Below, piece after piece: positions 26,919 to 36,484 of a stretch of 64,000 nucleotides of DNA. Within the stretch, counting starts at the first letter, position 1. Each line of letters starts with the position of its first letter. The DNA is taken from NCBI RefSeq assembly GCF_009649785.1, contig NZ_WJOK01000003.1:124001-188000 (forward strand), given 5' to 3'. The translations under genes and the position numbers were made by a program. Source of the DNA: Agrobacterium tumefaciens. GTDB taxonomy: Bacteria > Pseudomonadota > Alphaproteobacteria > Rhizobiales > Rhizobiaceae. The notes below the pieces were generated by a model. It worked only from the letters and a program-made list of their open reading frames with translations. It did no database searches and was not told the DNA's origin.

Positions 26919-27797
26919 TCAAAGCTTGTGGTCTCGAATGGTCGCAACGCCGAACGGATTGAATTTATATTCGTCCTCCTCATACCGCGTGTCATCGGAC
27001 AGGTCGGCACGACGATCCTTCACGGCCGCTTCAACCCCGTTGCGGGTCATTTGATCGGCAATATCGTCAATCAGCGCGGCGATCTTCAGCTGCTCGCTAT
27101 TGGTTGAGGGCTGCTGCTGGTCTTTTCGGGTGAAGTGTATCTCCACGTCAGGCAATCCGACCAGATGAAAGCCGACGCTCCCCATTCCGTCGGCATCGCC
27201 GCCGATGGGCCGGCGCGCGAAGGCTAGACGGCAGGTTCTGGCGAATGCCAGGGCGTCGTTTGCTGCCGCGTTACGGCGCGACTGTTCGAAGAGTTCCTTC
27301 CACCGCTGCACACCATGGGCAACGCCGGCGCTTTCACCCTTTACGGCAACTGCGCCACTATCGAGCATGTGGTGCACGAACATCAGGGCTTTACCGCAGG
27401 TCGCCACGGCTGTTTCCGCGGCCATTGACGGGCCAAGCACATAAAGAACCGAGCCGTGGCCTGCGACTGCCTCCTCGTCACTCTCCTGATAGGCGTCCGG
27501 CTCGACACGATCCCAGCAGACATTGAAGGAGCGTTCCATCCTGTCGTCCGGTTCATCCTGCGAATAATCCTCATCGAGACTGAAATCGCCGGCAAATTTA
27601 TCGATAGCGGCGCGAGCGCTCTGCCGCAGCGCTGCCAGACCATTTTCCGGGCCGAGAAAACAAAGGACATGGCGGGGTTTGTATTCGGAGCGGGATTGGG
27701 CAACTGCCGGAAGGTTGCTCGCGGCCTTGCCGACAGACGGTCTTCCCAGCACAAGGCCACCTAAAAGCGCGAGAACGCCACGACGCTCTGAATTCAT
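26919..27797 (-). CDS. Hypothetical exported protein (292 aa)
   Basis: I do not recognise the family with confidence. The N-terminus MNSERRGVLALLGGLVLGRP resembles a short Tat- or Sec-type signal (RRGVLAL), with possible cleavage near KAAS at about 27. The rest is soluble and mixed alpha/beta, with a notable block VLYVLGPSMAAETAVATCG (about 117-135) and GVAHGVQRWKELFEQ (about 158-172). The spacing of these blocks recalls DUF4261-type proteins, a weak resemblance only. It is convergent with the LacI gene, leaving 8 bp between the stops, and has no obvious operon partner. Confidence 0.6.
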   Translation of the reverse strand: MNSERRGVLALLGGLVLGRPSVGKAASNLPAVAQSRSEYKPRHVLCFLGPENGLAALRQSARAAIDKFAGDFSLDEDYSQDEPDDRMERSFNVCWDRVEPDAYQESDEEAVAGHGSVLYVLGPSMAAETAVATCGKALMFVHHMLDSGAVAVKGESAGVAHGVQRWKELFEQSRRNAAANDALAFARTCRLAFARRPIGGDADGMGSVGFHLVGLPDVEIHFTRKDQQQPSTNSEQLKIAALIDDIADQMTRNGVEAAVKDRRADLSDDTRYEEDEYKFNPFGVATIRDHKL

Positions 27798-27926
27798 CCC
27801 ATTCCCCCCACGGCTCCCCTAAACAGGATCGAGGACTTTTATACCGGTACGGGCAAGTCTGACCATATCAAATACGTTGATCTATTTTTTGCAGGGCCCG
27901 ACTTTTCGCAGGCGAACAGCAAAGCC

Positions 27927-28958
27927 TCAAGGTTGCGGCAACAACACGCCGACTGCGAATTCTTCGTCCGTTGTCGTGTGGCCAATCTGCGTTTTGCGAT
28001 ATTCGCTGGGGCTGAAGCCGCGCTCGGCACGAAGTGTGCGGGAAAGGTGTGGGGCGTCGCAAAACCCGGTGGCGAGCGCAATCTGGGTGATCGGGTCACG
28101 CGTGGTGCGCAGGAGGGAAAGGGCGCGGTCGAGCCGCAGCTCAAGATAGACCTTGGAGGGCGTTGCTTTCAGGTCTCCAAGGAAACGCCGTTCGAGGCTG
28201 CGTCGGCCAAGGCCGAGATCGCGCGCAAGTTCGAGCACGGTTCTCGGAACCTCGATGTTCTGCTGCATGCGCAGGATCGCCTTTCTGACCAGGGGATCGG
28301 TTGCCGTTCTGGTGCTCTGCTGGCCGGGCTGGGGTTTTTCGCCGCTGAGCGCACTGTCGATCATCATGATATTGAGGCTTTTGATGGCGGCCGACTGGCC
28401 GACATGGCGCTCCACAAGGAACGCCGCCAGATGCGCAGCACCATGGCCGCCCGAACAGGTCAGGCGGTTACGATCTATGACGAAGAGCTGGTCGGAGACC
28501 ATCTGCTCGGCGTCGAACCGGTCGAGAAAATCCTGATGATGGAACCAGCTCACGCAGCAGCGATAACCATCCAGCAGGCCGGCTTCATGTAGAATGAAAA
28601 CGCCGGTGCAGAGCCCGATAAGGGGAGTGCCCGCTGCCGCACGGTCTTTCAGGAACCGCAATGCCTCCGGCGGCAGGGCGCTGTGGTCGCTGATCAATCC
28701 GCCGACAACAACGATATAGTCGTAATGCACCGCGTCGATGAGCCGCGTATCCGGTTGCACCTTCACACCACAGCTCGATTGCACATTGCCAAGGGTCGCC
28801 GACAGCACGGACCATTCGCACAGGATCGGCCGGGAACGGTCAGCCTCATCGGCAGCAAGACGCAGCACATCGACGAAATTGGCGAAGGCCGACAGCGTGA
28901 ACCGGTCGGCGAGCAGGAAGGCGACGCTGAGGCGTTTCTTGGCGCGATGAGAGCTCAT
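27927..28958 (-). CDS. AraC-family regulator with DJ-1/PfpI domain (GbdR/GlxA type)
   Basis: 343 residues. Residues ~10-180 are a DJ-1/PfpI-like domain with the elbow GLCTGVFILHEAG, and residues ~235-330 hold the two AraC HTH motifs (VLELARDLGLGRRSLERRF and ITQIALATGFCDAPHLSR). The start at 28958 gives the family's short MSSHRAKKRLSVAFLL opening. It is divergent from soxB with 100 bp between. In Pseudomonas the same architecture (GbdR, SouR) activates betaine and sarcosine catabolism, so it is likely the activator of the adjacent sox operon (inference). Confidence 0.85.
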   Translation of the reverse strand: MSSHRAKKRLSVAFLLADRFTLSAFANFVDVLRLAADEADRSRPILCEWSVLSATLGNVQSSCGVKVQPDTRLIDAVHYDYIVVVGGLISDHSALPPEALRFLKDRAAAGTPLIGLCTGVFILHEAGLLDGYRCCVSWFHHQDFLDRFDAEQMVSDQLFVIDRNRLTCSGGHGAAHLAAFLVERHVGQSAAIKSLNIMMIDSALSGEKPQPGQQSTRTATDPLVRKAILRMQQNIEVPRTVLELARDLGLGRRSLERRFLGDLKATPSKVYLELRLDRALSLLRTTRDPITQIALATGFCDAPHLSRTLRAERGFSPSEYRKTQIGHTTTDEEFAVGVLLPQP

Positions 28959-29058
28959 GGCGCAAATATTCACGCAAACAGACGCGATTGTCCAGCCCGG
29001 CCGCTGTAAATCTCCGTAGGCTTTTGAATACCGAGAGTTCCAACCAGCAGGCCCGCTC

Positions 29059-30312
29059 ATGACGCGTTTTAATGCCTTCAATCTCCTGCGGAATGCCCTG
29101 ACCGGCCACAAGAACTGGGACGAGCAATGGCCCGATAGCCAGCCAAAAGCCGAATATGACGTGGTCATCGTCGGCGCCGGGGGGCACGGTCTGGGTGCGG
29201 CCTATTATCTGGCCAGCCAGCACGGTATCACCAATGTCGCTGTCATCGACAAGGGCTGGCTCGGCGGCGGCAATACCGGCCGCAACACGACCATCATCCG
29301 CTCCAACTATCTCTACGACGAAAGCGCGCGTCTTTACGATCACGCCGTCGATTTGTGGGAGAACTTGAGCCAGGAACTGAACTACAACGTCATGTATTCG
29401 CGGCGCGGGGTGCTGATGCTCGCCCATAATGTCCACGATGTGCAGAGCTTCAAGCGCCACATCCATTCCAACCGTTTGAACGGTGTCGACAATCGCTGGC
29501 TTACCCCGGAAGAATGCAAGGAATATTGTCCGCCGCTGAGCATATCGCCAAACGCCCGCTACCCGGTGATGGGCGGTGCGCTTCAGGAACGTGCCGGCAC
29601 GGCGCGCCACGATGCGGTTGCCTGGGGTTATGCGCGCGGTGCTGCCGCCCGTGGCGTCGATATCATCCAGAATTGCCCGGTCACCGCCATTCGCCGCAAT
29701 GCCGACGGGTCCGTCGCGGGTGTCGAGACGGCGCGAGGTTTCATCAAGGCGAAAAAAGTTGCGGTTTCCGCCGCTGGCCATACGTCCGTTGTCATGGATA
29801 CCGCAGGCGTGCGCCTGCCGCTCGAAAGCTATCCGCTGCAGGCTCTGGTGTCTGAGCCGATCAAGCCGATATTCCCCTGCGTGGTCATGTCGAATGCCGT
29901 CCACGCCTATATCAGCCAGTCCGACAAGGGTGAGCTGGTGATCGGTTCGGGTACGGACCAGTATACCTCTTATTCGCAGCGCGGCGGCCTGCCGCTGATC
30001 GAACATACGATCGCCGCCATCGTCGAAATCTTCCCGATCTTCAACCGCATGCGGATGCTGCGCAAATGGGGCGGCATTGTTGATGTCACGCCGGATCGCT
30101 CGGCCATTCTCGGCAAGACGCCGGTCGACGGGCTTTATGTCAATTGCGGCTGGGGCACGGGTGGTTTCAAGGCCACGCCGGGCGCTGCCCACACCTTCGC
30201 CTGGACCATCGCGAAAAACGAACCGCACCCGATCAACGCGCCTTTCACGCTGGAGCGTTTCCGCTCCGGCCGCCTGATCGACGAGGCCGCCGCCGCTGCC
30301 GTGGCGCACTGA
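29059..30312 (+). CDS. soxB: Sarcosine oxidase subunit beta
   Basis: 417 residues, the usual length. FAD-binding Rossmann motif [18 protein letters not shown] at about 35-52, and the [19 protein letters not shown] and [16 protein letters not shown] blocks of heterotetrameric sarcosine oxidase. It carries the sarcosine-oxidising flavin site; the methyl group leaves as formaldehyde or methylene-THF and the products are glycine and H2O2. First gene of soxBDAG-glyA-purU. Confidence 0.97.
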   Translation: MTRFNAFNLLRNALTGHKNWDEQWPDSQPKAEYDVVIVGAGGHGLGAAYYLASQHGITNVAVIDKGWLGGGNTGRNTTIIRSNYLYDESARLYDHAVDLWENLSQELNYNVMYSRRGVLMLAHNVHDVQSFKRHIHSNRLNGVDNRWLTPEECKEYCPPLSISPNARYPVMGGALQERAGTARHDAVAWGYARGAAARGVDIIQNCPVTAIRRNADGSVAGVETARGFIKAKKVAVSAAGHTSVVMDTAGVRLPLESYPLQALVSEPIKPIFPCVVMSNAVHAYISQSDKGELVIGSGTDQYTSYSQRGGLPLIEHTIAAIVEIFPIFNRMRMLRKWGGIVDVTPDRSAILGKTPVDGLYVNCGWGTGGFKATPGAAHTFAWTIAKNEPHPINAPFTLERFRSGRLIDEAAAAAVAH

Positions 30313-30323
30313 GGAGCTAACCC

Positions 30324-30644
30324 ATGCTGCTGATCCGTTGCCCCTATTGCCATGAAACGCTGCCCGAAGCCGAATTCACCTATGCCGGGCAGGCCCATGT
30401 CGTGCGCGCGGCCGACCCCTCGTCTCAGAGTGATGAACAGTGGGAAGAATTCCTGTTCATCCGCGAAAACGCCAGGGGTCCGCATTTCGAGCGCTGGCGG
30501 CACCTGCATGGCTGCGGTTGCTTCTTCAATGCGGTGCGCGACACGGTGAGCGACCGTTTCCTGACAACCTATCGCGTAGGCGAGCCGCGTCCTGATCTCT
30601 CCTCCCTATCCAGCGCACCAGCCAGCTCCGAGGTGTCGAAATGA
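30324..30644 (+). CDS. soxD: Sarcosine oxidase subunit delta
   Basis: 106 residues with the zinc site of this subunit: Cys6-x2-Cys9 near the N-terminus and the WRHLHGCGC block at 58-66 that supplies the remaining His and Cys ligands. The stop overlaps the soxA start (ATGA). The length and the YCHETLPEAEF opening are typical. Confidence 0.96.
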   Translation: MLLIRCPYCHETLPEAEFTYAGQAHVVRAADPSSQSDEQWEEFLFIRENARGPHFERWRHLHGCGCFFNAVRDTVSDRFLTTYRVGEPRPDLSSLSSAPASSEVSK

Positions 30645-33631
30645 ACTCCTATCGCGTTTCCGGCCGTGGCCGGGTGGATGCCGCCCGCTCGGTAAGCTTC
30701 ACCTTCGATGGGAAGACCTATCGCGGCGTAAAGGGGGATACGGTCGCCTCCGCGCTTCTCGCCAATGGCGTACATCTCACGGGCCGCTCGTTCAAATACC
30801 ACCGCCCGCGCGGCCCTGTAGCGGCGGGTTCCGAGGAGCCGAATGCGCTGATCGGCACCCGCCGCGGCTCCGGCCGGTTCGAGCCAAATACCCGCGCCAC
30901 GGTGCAGGAAATCTGGAGCGGGCTGGAAACCACCTCTCAGAACAAATATCCCAGCCTGAAATTCGATATCGGCGCAGTCAACGACATGGCCTATATGCTG
31001 TTTTCGGCGGGCTTTTACTACAAGACATTCATGTGGCCGAAGAGCTTCTGGAACAAGGTCTATGAGCCCTTCATCCGCGCGGCGGCCGGTCTCGGCGTCT
31101 CGCCCACGGAAGAAGACCCCGATACCTATGCCTCGCGCAACCTGCATTGCGACGTGCTGATCGTCGGCGCCGGTCCTGCGGGTCTGGCTGCGGCGCGCGC
31201 AGCGGCGGTCGATGGTCTCAAGGTCGTGCTAGTGGACGAAAATGCCGAAGCCGGCGGGACGCTGCTGTCCGAGCCGCAGGCGCAGATTGACGGCCAGCCA
31301 GCATGGAACTGGCTGGCGGACGAGTTGAAGGCGCTGAAGGAGCGCGGCGTCAGGGTCATGACCCGCACGACGGCGATTGCCTACTACCACCAGAACATGA
31401 TCGGCCTTTGCGAAAAGCTGACCGACCATCTCGAAACCGTGACCAAGGACATGCCGCGTGAACGCCTGTGGCGGGTGCGGGCGCGCCATGTGGTGCTGGC
31501 GCAGGGGGCTCTCGAAAAACCGCTGGTCTTCCATGGCAATGATCGGCCGGGCGTGATGCTGGCGGGCTCCGCCCAGACCTATCTGAACCGCTATGGCGTC
31601 AAGGTAGGCAACAGGCCGGTGGTGGTGACGAGCCATGACAGCGCCTGGTATGCCGCCTTCGATCTTCATGGCGCAGGCGCGCGGGTGCAGGCCATCGTCG
31701 ATACCCGTTCGAAGGTGCGCGAGGAACTGGTGAACGAGGCGCGCGCGCTCGGCATTCCGGTGCGGCTGTCGCATACCGTGACGGCGACTTTGGGCCGGTT
31801 GCGTGTGAAATCAGTCCGCGTCAATCCGGTGAATGGCTCCGCGGTCGGCGCGGGGCAGGAAATCGCCTGTGATGCGTTGCTGATGTCTGGCGGCTGGACG
31901 CCGTCGCTGCATCTGTTTTCCCATACGCAGGGCAAGATTGCCTGGGACGATCAGCGGACCACCTTCCTGCCGGCCATGACCAATGAGGATTGTGCAATTG
32001 CCGGCGCCGGGCGCGGGCTTTGGGGCATTGAAGCGGTGCTGAAGGATGGCGCCGAGCAGGGCCGGAAGATCGCTGCAGCCCTGGGCAAGACGGGCGATAC
32101 CCGCGACTATGCGGTGGAGCACGACCGCACCGGCAGCGGCGTATCGCTGACGGAATTGCCGAGCGATCGCGATGCCGGCAAGGCCAAGGCCTTCGTCGAT
32201 TACCAGAACGACGTGACCGCAAAGGATCTGCGGCTGGCCGTGCGCGAGGGCATGCGCTCCATCGAGCACGTCAAGCGCTACACCACCAACGGCATGGCGA
32301 CCGATCAGGGCAAGATGTCCAATATCAACGGCCTCAACATCGCGGCAGAAGCGCTCGGCAAACGCCAGCCGGAAGTAGGCCTGACGACCTTCCGCCCACC
32401 CTATACGCCGACGACCTTCGGCGCTTTCGCCGGTTATCATCGCGGCCAGCATTTCGAGGTGACGCGCAAGACGCAGATCGACAGCTGGGCTGAGGAGCAT
32501 GGCGCGGTTTACGAACCGGTCGGCCAATGGCGGCGCGCCTGGTACTTCCCCAAACCAGGTGAAGACATGGATGCGGCAGTCGGCCGCGAATGCCGGGCGG
32601 TGCGGCAAAGCCTCGGCATGTTCGACGCCTCGACGCTCGGCAAGATCGAGGTCGTCGGGCCGGATGCGGTCGAGTTCATGAACCGCATGTACACCAACCC
32701 GTGGTCGAAGCTCGCGCCCGGCCGCTGCCGTTACGGCCTGCTTCTGGGTGATGACGGCTTCATTCGCGACGACGGCGTCATCGGCCGCATGACCGAGGAT
32801 CGCTTCCACGTCACCACCACCACCGGCGGTGCGGCAAGGGTGATGAACATGATGGAGGATTACCTCCAGACCGAATGGCCGGATCTCAACGTCTGGCTGA
32901 CTTCCACCACCGAGCAATGGTCTACCATTGCGCTGAACGGCCCGAATGCGGCAAAGCTGCTCGCTCCGCTGGTCGAGGGCGTCGAGCTGACGGAAGAGGC
33001 TTTCCCGCATATGTCCTGCGCGGAATGCACGGTGGCCGGCATGCCGGCGCGGCTGTTCCGGGTGTCGTTCACCGGCGAGATCGGCTTCGAAGTCAACGTG
33101 CCCGCGCCGCTTGGCCGCAAGCTCTGGGAAATCCTGTGGGAGGCCGGCCAGCAATACGGCATCACCGCCTATGGCACGGAAACCATGCATGTGCTGCGTG
33201 CCGAAAAGGGTTACATCATCGTCGGCCAGGATACCGACGGCACGGTCACGCCCTATGATGCCGCGATGGGCTGGGCCGTGGGCAAGACCAAACCGGATTT
33301 CGTCGGCAAGCGTGGCCTCGCGCGCCCCGATCTCGTCGCCAAGGGCCGTCGTCACCTCGTCGGTCTTCTGACCGAAGACCGCTCGAAGCTTGAAGAGGGC
33401 GCGCAGATTGTCTTCGATCCGAAGCAGCCTATCCCGATGAAAATGGTCGGTCATGTCACCTCGTCCTATCATTCGGATGCGGTTGGCCAGCCGATTGCGC
33501 TGGCGCTGATCGAGGGCGGCCATGAGCGGATGGGAGAGACCGTCTATATTCCGATGCCCGAACGCACGATTGCCGCAAAAATCACCGGGATGGTCTTTGT
33601 CGATCCCGAAAACACCCGCCTGAAGATCTGA
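30641..33631 (+). CDS. soxA: Sarcosine oxidase subunit alpha
   Basis: 996 residues. Domains in order: a 2Fe-2S-like fold without cluster (FTFDGKTYRGVKGDTVASAL, GRSFKYHRPRG), a pyridine-nucleotide/FAD Rossmann domain with VLIVGAGPAGLAAARAA at about 170-187, and a C-terminal folate-binding GcvT-like half (from about 600; EIGFEVNVPAPLG, GTETMHVLRAEKGY). It transfers the sarcosine methyl to THF. Full length, no breaks. Confidence 0.97.
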   Translation: MNSYRVSGRGRVDAARSVSFTFDGKTYRGVKGDTVASALLANGVHLTGRSFKYHRPRGPVAAGSEEPNALIGTRRGSGRFEPNTRATVQEIWSGLETTSQNKYPSLKFDIGAVNDMAYMLFSAGFYYKTFMWPKSFWNKVYEPFIRAAAGLGVSPTEEDPDTYASRNLHCDVLIVGAGPAGLAAARAAAVDGLKVVLVDENAEAGGTLLSEPQAQIDGQPAWNWLADELKALKERGVRVMTRTTAIAYYHQNMIGLCEKLTDHLETVTKDMPRERLWRVRARHVVLAQGALEKPLVFHGNDRPGVMLAGSAQTYLNRYGVKVGNRPVVVTSHDSAWYAAFDLHGAGARVQAIVDTRSKVREELVNEARALGIPVRLSHTVTATLGRLRVKSVRVNPVNGSAVGAGQEIACDALLMSGGWTPSLHLFSHTQGKIAWDDQRTTFLPAMTNEDCAIAGAGRGLWGIEAVLKDGAEQGRKIAAALGKTGDTRDYAVEHDRTGSGVSLTELPSDRDAGKAKAFVDYQNDVTAKDLRLAVREGMRSIEHVKRYTTNGMATDQGKMSNINGLNIAAEALGKRQPEVGLTTFRPPYTPTTFGAFAGYHRGQHFEVTRKTQIDSWAEEHGAVYEPVGQWRRAWYFPKPGEDMDAAVGRECRAVRQSLGMFDASTLGKIEVVGPDAVEFMNRMYTNPWSKLAPGRCRYGLLLGDDGFIRDDGVIGRMTEDRFHVTTTTGGAARVMNMMEDYLQTEWPDLNVWLTSTTEQWSTIALNGPNAAKLLAPLVEGVELTEEAFPHMSCAECTVAGMPARLFRVSFTGEIGFEVNVPAPLGRKLWEILWEAGQQYGITAYGTETMHVLRAEKGYIIVGQDTDGTVTPYDAAMGWAVGKTKPDFVGKRGLARPDLVAKGRRHLVGLLTEDRSKLEEGAQIVFDPKQPIPMKMVGHVTSSYHSDAVGQPIALALIEGGHERMGETVYIPMPERTIAAKITGMVFVDPENTRLKI

Positions 33632-33644
33632 CCCGGAGATGACA

Positions 33645-34199
33645 ATGAACATGCGCGTTTCCTCCCCCGTTCCCGGCACGCTGGCCGAGAGCAAAGCAGC
33701 CCGGGTCAGCATATTGGCCGCGCAGGGGCGGCTGTCGCTGCGTGCGCGCGGCGATCTGGTCCCGCTCAATAGAGCCCTTGGCCTGACCTTGCCCGACCGG
33801 ATCGGCGCTCGCACTGCTGCAGGCGAAATCGAGGCCGTGCGCCTTGGTCCCGACGAATGGACGATCCTTGCTCCCGTTGGCGCGGTCGACAGGGTGATTG
33901 CGGCCTGCGCTGGCATTTATGCCGGCCATCCGCATAGTCTCGTCGATATTTCAGGAAGGGAAGTGACGCTCGCGATCAAGGGGCCGCTCGCCGCCGAGCT
34001 TTTGACACTCGGCTGTGCCCGCGACATCGACACCATTCCGGTTGGCGAGGCCCGCAGAACGATTTTCGATGGCGTGACCGTGGTGCTGTGGCGCGATGCG
34101 CCGGATGGTTTCCGTATGGATATCTGGAACAGTTTCGCGCCGCATCTCGGCCATTTGCTTGAAACCGGCTGCAAGGAACTTGCCGCCGAAATCGCCTGA
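33645..34199 (+). CDS. soxG: Sarcosine oxidase subunit gamma
   Basis: 184 residues, GcvT-related small subunit that completes the heterotetramer; the ending [17 protein letters not shown] is a family hallmark. Two in-frame ATGs occur. That at 33639 abuts the GGAG (33635-33638), while the one at 33645 has proper six-base spacing and is preferred. Confidence 0.93.
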   Translation: MNMRVSSPVPGTLAESKAARVSILAAQGRLSLRARGDLVPLNRALGLTLPDRIGARTAAGEIEAVRLGPDEWTILAPVGAVDRVIAACAGIYAGHPHSLVDISGREVTLAIKGPLAAELLTLGCARDIDTIPVGEARRTIFDGVTVVLWRDAPDGFRMDIWNSFAPHLGHLLETGCKELAAEIA

Positions 34200-34216
34200 T
34201 CCTTGAGGAGGAAACA

Positions 34217-35485
34217 ATGCTCAACCGTCTGTCCCATAATGCCGTTTCGGATACGGTGATTGCCGACGCCATCGCCGAGGAACTCGATCGCCAGAAAACC
34301 CAGATTGAACTGATCGCTTCGGAGAATATCGTGTCCGCCGACGTTCTGGCGGCGCAAGGCTCGGTGCTGACCAACAAATATGCCGAAGGTTATCCCGGCA
34401 AACGCTATTATGGCGGCTGCGAATTCGTCGACAAGGTCGAGCAGGTCGCCATCGACCGGCTGAAGCAACTTTTCGGCGCGGAGTTTGCGAACGTTCAGCC
34501 GCATTCCGGCGCGCAGGCCAATCAGGCGGTGTTTCTGGCACTTCTTCAGCCGGGCGACCGGATCATGGGGCTTTCGCTGGCCCATGGCGGCCACCTGACC
34601 CACGGTTCGCCGGTTACCATGTCGGGCAAGTGGTTCGATGTCGTCTCCTATGAGGTGGATGCAGAGACGCATCTGATCGATATGGAAAAGGTTCGGGCAA
34701 AGGCGCTGGAAACCAGGCCGAAGCTGATCGTCGCAGGCGCCTCGGCCTATCCGCGCCAGATCGATTTCGAAGGCTTCCGCAAGATCGCCGACGAGGTTGG
34801 CGCATGGCTGATGGTCGACATGGCCCATTATGCCGGCCTGATCGCCGGCGGCAAATATCCAAATCCGGTGCCGCACGCCCATGTCGTCACCTCCACCACC
34901 CACAAGACCCTGCGCGGCCCTCGCGGCGGCGTCATTTTGACCAACGATGCCGATCTGGCAAAGAAGCTGAATTCGGCCGTCTTCCCCGGCAATCAGGGCG
35001 GCCCGCTGATGCATGTCATCGCTGCCAAGGCCGTTGCCTTCGGCGAGGCGCTGCGGCCGGACTTTGCCGACTACGCCGGTCAGGTCATAGCCAATGCTCA
35101 GGCTCTGGCGCGAGTGCTGACGGATGGCGGTCTGGGGATCGTGTCTGGTGGAACCGACAGCCACATGGTTCTGGTCGATCTGCGTCCGAAGGGCGTTACC
35201 GGCAAGGTTGCCGAAATCGCTCTTGAGCGGGCAGGTCTCACCTGCAACAAGAACTCCATTCCCAACGACCCGGAAAAGCCCTTCGTCACCTCGGGCATCC
35301 GGCTCGGCAGCTCGGCCGGTACCACGCGCGGCTTCGGCGTGGCCGAATTCGAGCGGATCGGCGTGCTGATCCTGCGCGTCATCGACGCGCTGGCTGTCAG
35401 TGCCGAAGGCAATGCTGAGATTGAGGCGAACGTGCGGGCCGAGGTTGCAGCGCTGTGTGAGGACTTCCCGATCTACGGCGCGTAA
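34217..35485 (+). CDS. glyA: Serine hydroxymethyltransferase
   Basis: 422 residues. The PLP lysine is K230 in [13 protein letters not shown], and the N-terminal LIASENIVS and [13 protein letters not shown] blocks are intact. It joins the glycine and methylene-THF produced by sarcosine oxidase into serine. This is an operon-specific copy; a housekeeping glyA usually exists elsewhere. AGGAGG precedes the ATG. Confidence 0.97.
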   Translation: MLNRLSHNAVSDTVIADAIAEELDRQKTQIELIASENIVSADVLAAQGSVLTNKYAEGYPGKRYYGGCEFVDKVEQVAIDRLKQLFGAEFANVQPHSGAQANQAVFLALLQPGDRIMGLSLAHGGHLTHGSPVTMSGKWFDVVSYEVDAETHLIDMEKVRAKALETRPKLIVAGASAYPRQIDFEGFRKIADEVGAWLMVDMAHYAGLIAGGKYPNPVPHAHVVTSTTHKTLRGPRGGVILTNDADLAKKLNSAVFPGNQGGPLMHVIAAKAVAFGEALRPDFADYAGQVIANAQALARVLTDGGLGIVSGGTDSHMVLVDLRPKGVTGKVAEIALERAGLTCNKNSIPNDPEKPFVTSGIRLGSSAGTTRGFGVAEFERIGVLILRVIDALAVSAEGNAEIEANVRAEVAALCEDFPIYGA

Positions 35486-35575
35486 CACGCTATTATCGGT
35501 CTCGTTAGCCATGATCGGGCAGGGCGGCATCACCGCCAATGTGCCCGATCGCTGATCCATCAAGGGGAGCAGGAT

Positions 35576-36460
35576 TTGACCAGCTATGTCATGAAAGTCT
35601 CGTGCCCGGCACGCAGCGGCATCGTTGCTGCCGTGTCCGGATATCTCGCGCGGTCCGGCTGCAACATCAACGACAGTTCGCAATTCACCGACCTGGAAAC
35701 GGGCCGCTTTTTCATGCGGCTGAGCTTCGTTTCGGAGGAAGGGATGGAACCCGCTGCTCTCGTCGCAGGGTTCGCTTCCGTCGCCGCCGATTTCGACATG
35801 GAATACGATGTCCATGATCTCTCGCGGAAAACGAAAGTCGTGATCATGGTTTCACGCTTCGGCCATTGCCTGAACGATCTGCTTTATCGTTCCCACATTG
35901 GTGCATTGCCTGTGGAGATTGTCGCTGTCATCTCCAATCACCTCGAATATCAGAAGCAGGTGGTGAACGAGGATATTCCCTTTCACCACATTCGCGTCAC
36001 GCCGGAGACGAAACCGGAAGCCGAGGCGGCCATACTGCAGGTGGTGCGCGATGCAGGCGCCGAACTCGTCGTGCTGGCGCGCTACATGCAGGTTCTGTCG
36101 GAACGGCTGTGCCAGGAAATGTCTGGCCGCATCATCAACATCCACCACTCCTTCCTGCCTTCCTTCAAGGGCGCAAACCCTTACAAGCAGGCCTATGAGC
36201 GCGGCGTGCGACTGATCGGCGCGACGGCCCATTACGTCACCGCTGATCTCGATGAAGGCCCGATCATCGAACAGGACACGATCCGCGTCACCCATGCCCA
36301 GAGCGGCATGGATTATGTGAGCCTCGGGAGGGACGTGGAAAGCCAGGTTCTGGCGCGCGCCATTCATGCCCATATCCATCACCGTGTCTTCCTCAACGGC
36401 AACAAGACCGTGGTGTTTCCAGCTTCGCCGGGCGAATATATGTCCGAACGAATGGGCTAA
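35576..36460 (+). CDS. purU: Formyltetrahydrofolate deformylase
   Basis: 294 residues: an N-terminal ACT domain (VSCPARSGIVAAVSGYLARSG) and a formyltransferase-like catalytic domain from about residue 85 with INIHHSFLPSF (Asn/His) and the DLDEGPIIEQD block (catalytic Asp). It hydrolyses 10-formyl-THF to formate and THF, returning the carrier when sarcosine demethylation floods the one-carbon pool. The start is TTG at 35576, supported by AGGGGAG six bases before; the first ATG would cut into the ACT strand. Confidence 0.94.
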   Translation: MTSYVMKVSCPARSGIVAAVSGYLARSGCNINDSSQFTDLETGRFFMRLSFVSEEGMEPAALVAGFASVAADFDMEYDVHDLSRKTKVVIMVSRFGHCLNDLLYRSHIGALPVEIVAVISNHLEYQKQVVNEDIPFHHIRVTPETKPEAEAAILQVVRDAGAELVVLARYMQVLSERLCQEMSGRIINIHHSFLPSFKGANPYKQAYERGVRLIGATAHYVTADLDEGPIIEQDTIRVTHAQSGMDYVSLGRDVESQVLARAIHAHIHHRVFLNGNKTVVFPASPGEYMSERMG

Positions 36461-36484
36461 GGTTGGGGCGCGGTTGCCGGAGGC

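Noticed and set aside
31811-33916. Minus-strand open frame of about 700 codons opposite soxA and soxG
   Set aside because: It lies antisense to well-conserved sarcosine oxidase subunits and its translation shows no recognisable domain.
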